Below, in pieces: positions 6,078 through 7,660 of a stretch of DNA of 7,660 nt. This stretch comes from Oscillospiraceae bacterium (GTDB taxonomy: Bacteria; Bacillota; Clostridia; Oscillospirales; Oscillospiraceae). The stretch spans positions 1-7,660 of the forward strand of contig JAITEC010000065.1 of assembly GCA_031282225.1 (NCBI GenBank), given 5' to 3'. Within the stretch, counting starts at the first letter, position 1, and each line of letters begins with the position of its first letter. The notes under the pieces are model-generated. The model made no database searches. It worked only from the letters and a program-made list of their open reading frames with translations, and was not told where the DNA came from. The position numbers and the translations under genes are program-made.

Positions 6078-6479
6078 ATGAACAAGAAAACGCTTCTCAT
6101 ATTGGTGGCAGCTGTCGTTATCGTGGCGGGCGGTTTGTATATTTTCGTGTTCAGCTCGCCCGACGGCGAAAAGCCGCCGGTGCGCGCAGAATACTGGCCT
6201 GACGATTTTATTATTGTCAATGTACTCGACTCTACTTATCTGCTCAAAGCGGGCATTGTGCTCGTTGTGGACGACGAGGGCATCTTGGATAGCCTGGCGG
6301 CCGACAATATGCGCATAAGGGATACGCTCAATGCCGTGATGAGCTCCGTTGACTTGGATACGCTGCTCGACGTGAGCGCGAGGGACTATGTCAAGGGCCT
6401 GTTGGCTGACGCCGTGAACGAGCGGCTTGAGATCACGAACGTGATAGATATCTATTTCAGCGAATACGTTATTCAATAA
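6078..6479 (+). CDS. fliL: Flagellar basal body-associated protein FliL
   Basis: FliL is a single-pass membrane protein that surrounds or supports the stator and helps motor function at high load. The 133-residue sequence has an N-terminal KK then a membrane helix (about 5-25). The extracytoplasmic domain holds the FliL pattern: FIIVNVLDSTYLLKAGIVLVV (landmarks VN and LLKAGIVL, 44-64), IRDTLNAVMSSVDLDTL (80-96), YVKGLLADAVNERL (104-117) and the family-typical end IDIYFSEYVIQ (123-133). Length is normal. The ATG at 6078 has GAGGT (6069-6073) only 4 bases upstream, a short but usable spacing. The gap to motB is 18 bases. Context between motB and fliM is the standard Bacillota arrangement. Confidence 0.92.
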   Translation: MNKKTLLILVAAVVIVAGGLYIFVFSSPDGEKPPVRAEYWPDDFIIVNVLDSTYLLKAGIVLVVDDEGILDSLAADNMRIRDTLNAVMSSVDLDTLLDVSARDYVKGLLADAVNERLEITNVIDIYFSEYVIQ

Positions 6480-6512
6480 AATGCGTTAAAACTATTCAAG
6501 AAAGGGCGTGGC

Positions 6513-7511
6513 GTGGAGTTGCCCGATATACTGTCGCAGGCGGAGATAAGCGAGCTCTTGGGCGCGTTGGAGTCCCCGGAACCCGAGGCCGCCGAGGAGG
6601 CGCGCACAGGCGCCGTAAAGGCGTATGATTTTAGGAGCGCCGATAAATTCCCCAAAGAGCAGATGCGGACGTTCAACATTATATTCACGGCATTTGCGCA
6701 GCTGTTCGCCAACAGGCTGTCGAGTATCTTGCGCGCCTCCGTGGACTGCGAGCTCGCCGCTGTTGAGGAGTGCTCGTTTGCGGAATTTTCCAACTCGCTG
6801 CCGTCTCCCGTGATTTTGGCGGTCTATAAAGCGCCGCCAATGGTAGGCTCGCAGCTGATCAAGATAACGCCGGACGTGGCGTATATCTTCATCAGCAGGC
6901 TGTTTGGAGGGGTCAGTTCCGGCGACGCGGACGCAAAGCAGTTCACGGAGATTGAGCTCGCGCTGCTCGAGCGCGTGCTGCGGGGCTCGGCCAGCGTATT
7001 CAACGAGGCGTGGGAGAAAGTGCTGCGCATGAATATGCAGATAGAGCGCATGGAGACCTCCCCGCAGTTCGCGCAGATAGTATCTATGAACGAGCCCGTG
7101 GCCGTGGTGGACTTTGCGCTGAAAGTGGGGGGAGAGAGCGGCGTCATAAGCCTGTGCGTCCCGCACACGTCCATAGAGCCCATAGCCAAGCAGCTAAATA
7201 CGCGTCTGTGGTATTCCTCCAGCGCACAGGACGACGTCAGCACGTCGCGCAACCCGGAGGTAATCAGCCGCAAACTCTCATACGCGCCCGTGCCCATCTC
7301 GGCGTATTTTGACAGCACTAACGCCACCGTGTCGGATATACTCAACCTGTGCGTGGGCGATGTCATACAACTCAACCACAAGTCCGGAGATCCGGTGACC
7401 GTAAAGGTCTCGCATATACCGAAGTTCAAAGCACAGGTCGGCGCCCGGAAGTCCAAGCGCGCGCTTCAAATCACGGAGATCATCAAGGAGGACGAAAATG
7501 AGCGAGAATGA
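6513..7511 (+). CDS. fliM: Flagellar motor switch protein FliM
   Basis: FliM is part of the C-ring; it binds phosphorylated CheY and passes the signal to FliG to change rotation. Residues 6-17 (ILSQAEISELLG) are the N-terminal CheY-binding motif, joined by an acidic linker (18-34) to the middle CheC-like domain (about 38-230), with NPxF-like features SPQFAQIV (183-190) and the VGGESGVISLCVPHTSIEPI stretch (205-224). The C-terminal SpoA domain (about 250-325) is clear: KLSYAPVPISAYF, VSDILNLCVGDVIQLNH and VSHIPKFKAQVG. The usual GGXG motif of the middle domain reads FGGVSSG (131-137), with Ser in place of the last Gly. The GTG at 6513 follows AAAGGG (6500-6505) by 7 bases and gives a normal FliM opening. 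Length 332 is typical. The end overlaps the next gene by 14 bases. Confidence 0.95.
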   Translation: MELPDILSQAEISELLGALESPEPEAAEEARTGAVKAYDFRSADKFPKEQMRTFNIIFTAFAQLFANRLSSILRASVDCELAAVEECSFAEFSNSLPSPVILAVYKAPPMVGSQLIKITPDVAYIFISRLFGGVSSGDADAKQFTEIELALLERVLRGSASVFNEAWEKVLRMNMQIERMETSPQFAQIVSMNEPVAVVDFALKVGGESGVISLCVPHTSIEPIAKQLNTRLWYSSSAQDDVSTSRNPEVISRKLSYAPVPISAYFDSTNATVSDILNLCVGDVIQLNHKSGDPVTVKVSHIPKFKAQVGARKSKRALQITEIIKEDENERE

Positions 7512-7660
7512 CATGATTGACGGTATAGGCGGCGCGGACGAGTTCCCCACGGATCCGGAGGCGGAGGGCGCAGGGGAAGGGCAGCCGATATATTCCGGCG
7601 TTTTCGACAACATCGACAACGAAGAAGGGTACGCCCCGTCACCCGTACCCGAATCGGAAA
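7498..7660 (+). CDS. FliN/FliY-type switch protein, N-terminal fragment (3' partial)
   Basis: An ATG at 7498 follows AAGGAGG (7485-7491) by 6 bases and overlaps the fliM end by 14 bases, a classic coupled start. The frame stays open to the window edge, giving 54 residues. What is visible is acidic and Gly/Pro-rich (MSENDMIDGIGGADEF then repeated Asp/Glu), with IYSGVFDNIDN at 39-49, and has no recognised domain. In Bacillota the gene after fliM is fliY or fliN, whose SpoA domain completes the C-ring, so the name is given by position alone. No EIDALL-type CheY-binding motif is seen in this fragment, unlike Bacillus FliY. It could also be an unrelated small flagellar protein; the diagnostic part lies beyond 7660. 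Confidence 0.65.
   Translation, partial: MSENDMIDGIGGADEFPTDPEAEGAGEGQPIYSGVFDNIDNEEGYAPSPVPESE

Noticed and set aside
5604..6476. A 290-codon minus-strand frame across motB and fliL
   Set aside because: It lies opposite two clear genes, spans their boundary, and its product has no recognisable domain.
6616..6646. TAAA and GCCGATAA pair inside fliM resembling a sigma-28 promoter
   Set aside because: Spacing is 19 bases rather than about 15, and it lies within codons for a normal FliM stretch with no suitable gene start after it.

Overview
The window is an internal segment of a large flagellar (fla/che-type) operon. All ten genes lie on the plus strand in the order fliJ (5' end cut off), motE/ylxF-like, fliK, flgD, flgE, flbD (swrD), motA, motB, fliL, fliM, and the first 54 codons of a fliN/fliY-type gene that runs off the right edge. 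Most genes are separated by 1 to 40 bases or overlap, and each has a recognisable purine-rich ribosome binding site. This order, with flbD next to motAB and a FliM followed by FliN/FliY, is typical of Bacillota (Clostridia-like) flagellar clusters. The DNA is GC-rich, yet isoleucine is written mostly as ATA (19 of 27 in flgE by hand count). I read the host as a motile, fairly high-GC member of the Clostridia or a related lineage; the genus cannot be determined from this sequence.

Layout. 1-426: end of the export chaperone FliJ. 426-1112: membrane-anchored coiled-coil protein with a C-terminal MgtE_N-like domain (MotE/YlxF type). 1113-1198: a gap holding a perfect 16-bp inverted repeat directly upstream of a very strong Shine-Dalgarno. 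1199-2458: FliK, hook-length ruler. 2496-3158: FlgD, hook cap. 3159-3224: an AT-rich gap with a possible promoter. 3225-4115: FlgE, hook. 4124-4354: FlbD/SwrD. 4355-4420: a gap with a small GC hairpin and the displaced motA ribosome binding site. 4421-6059: MotA and MotB stator subunits. 6078-6479: FliL. 6513-7511: FliM switch. 7498-7660: start of FliN/FliY.

The genes act in one assembly pathway: FliJ assists the type III export gate, FliK and FlgD build and measure the FlgE hook, MotA/MotB/FliL (with FlbD and MotE as likely stator helpers) supply torque, and FliM with FliN/FliY form the switch that receives chemotaxis signals.

I found no mobile genes, CRISPR, RNA genes or intrinsic terminators, and no previously undescribed system. 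The points worth a second look are the long palindrome before fliK, a tandem-repeat C-terminal half in FlgD, an altered GGXG motif in FliM, the TTG start of motA with a long ribosome-binding-site spacing, a missing small gene between flgD and flgE, and the ATA codon bias.
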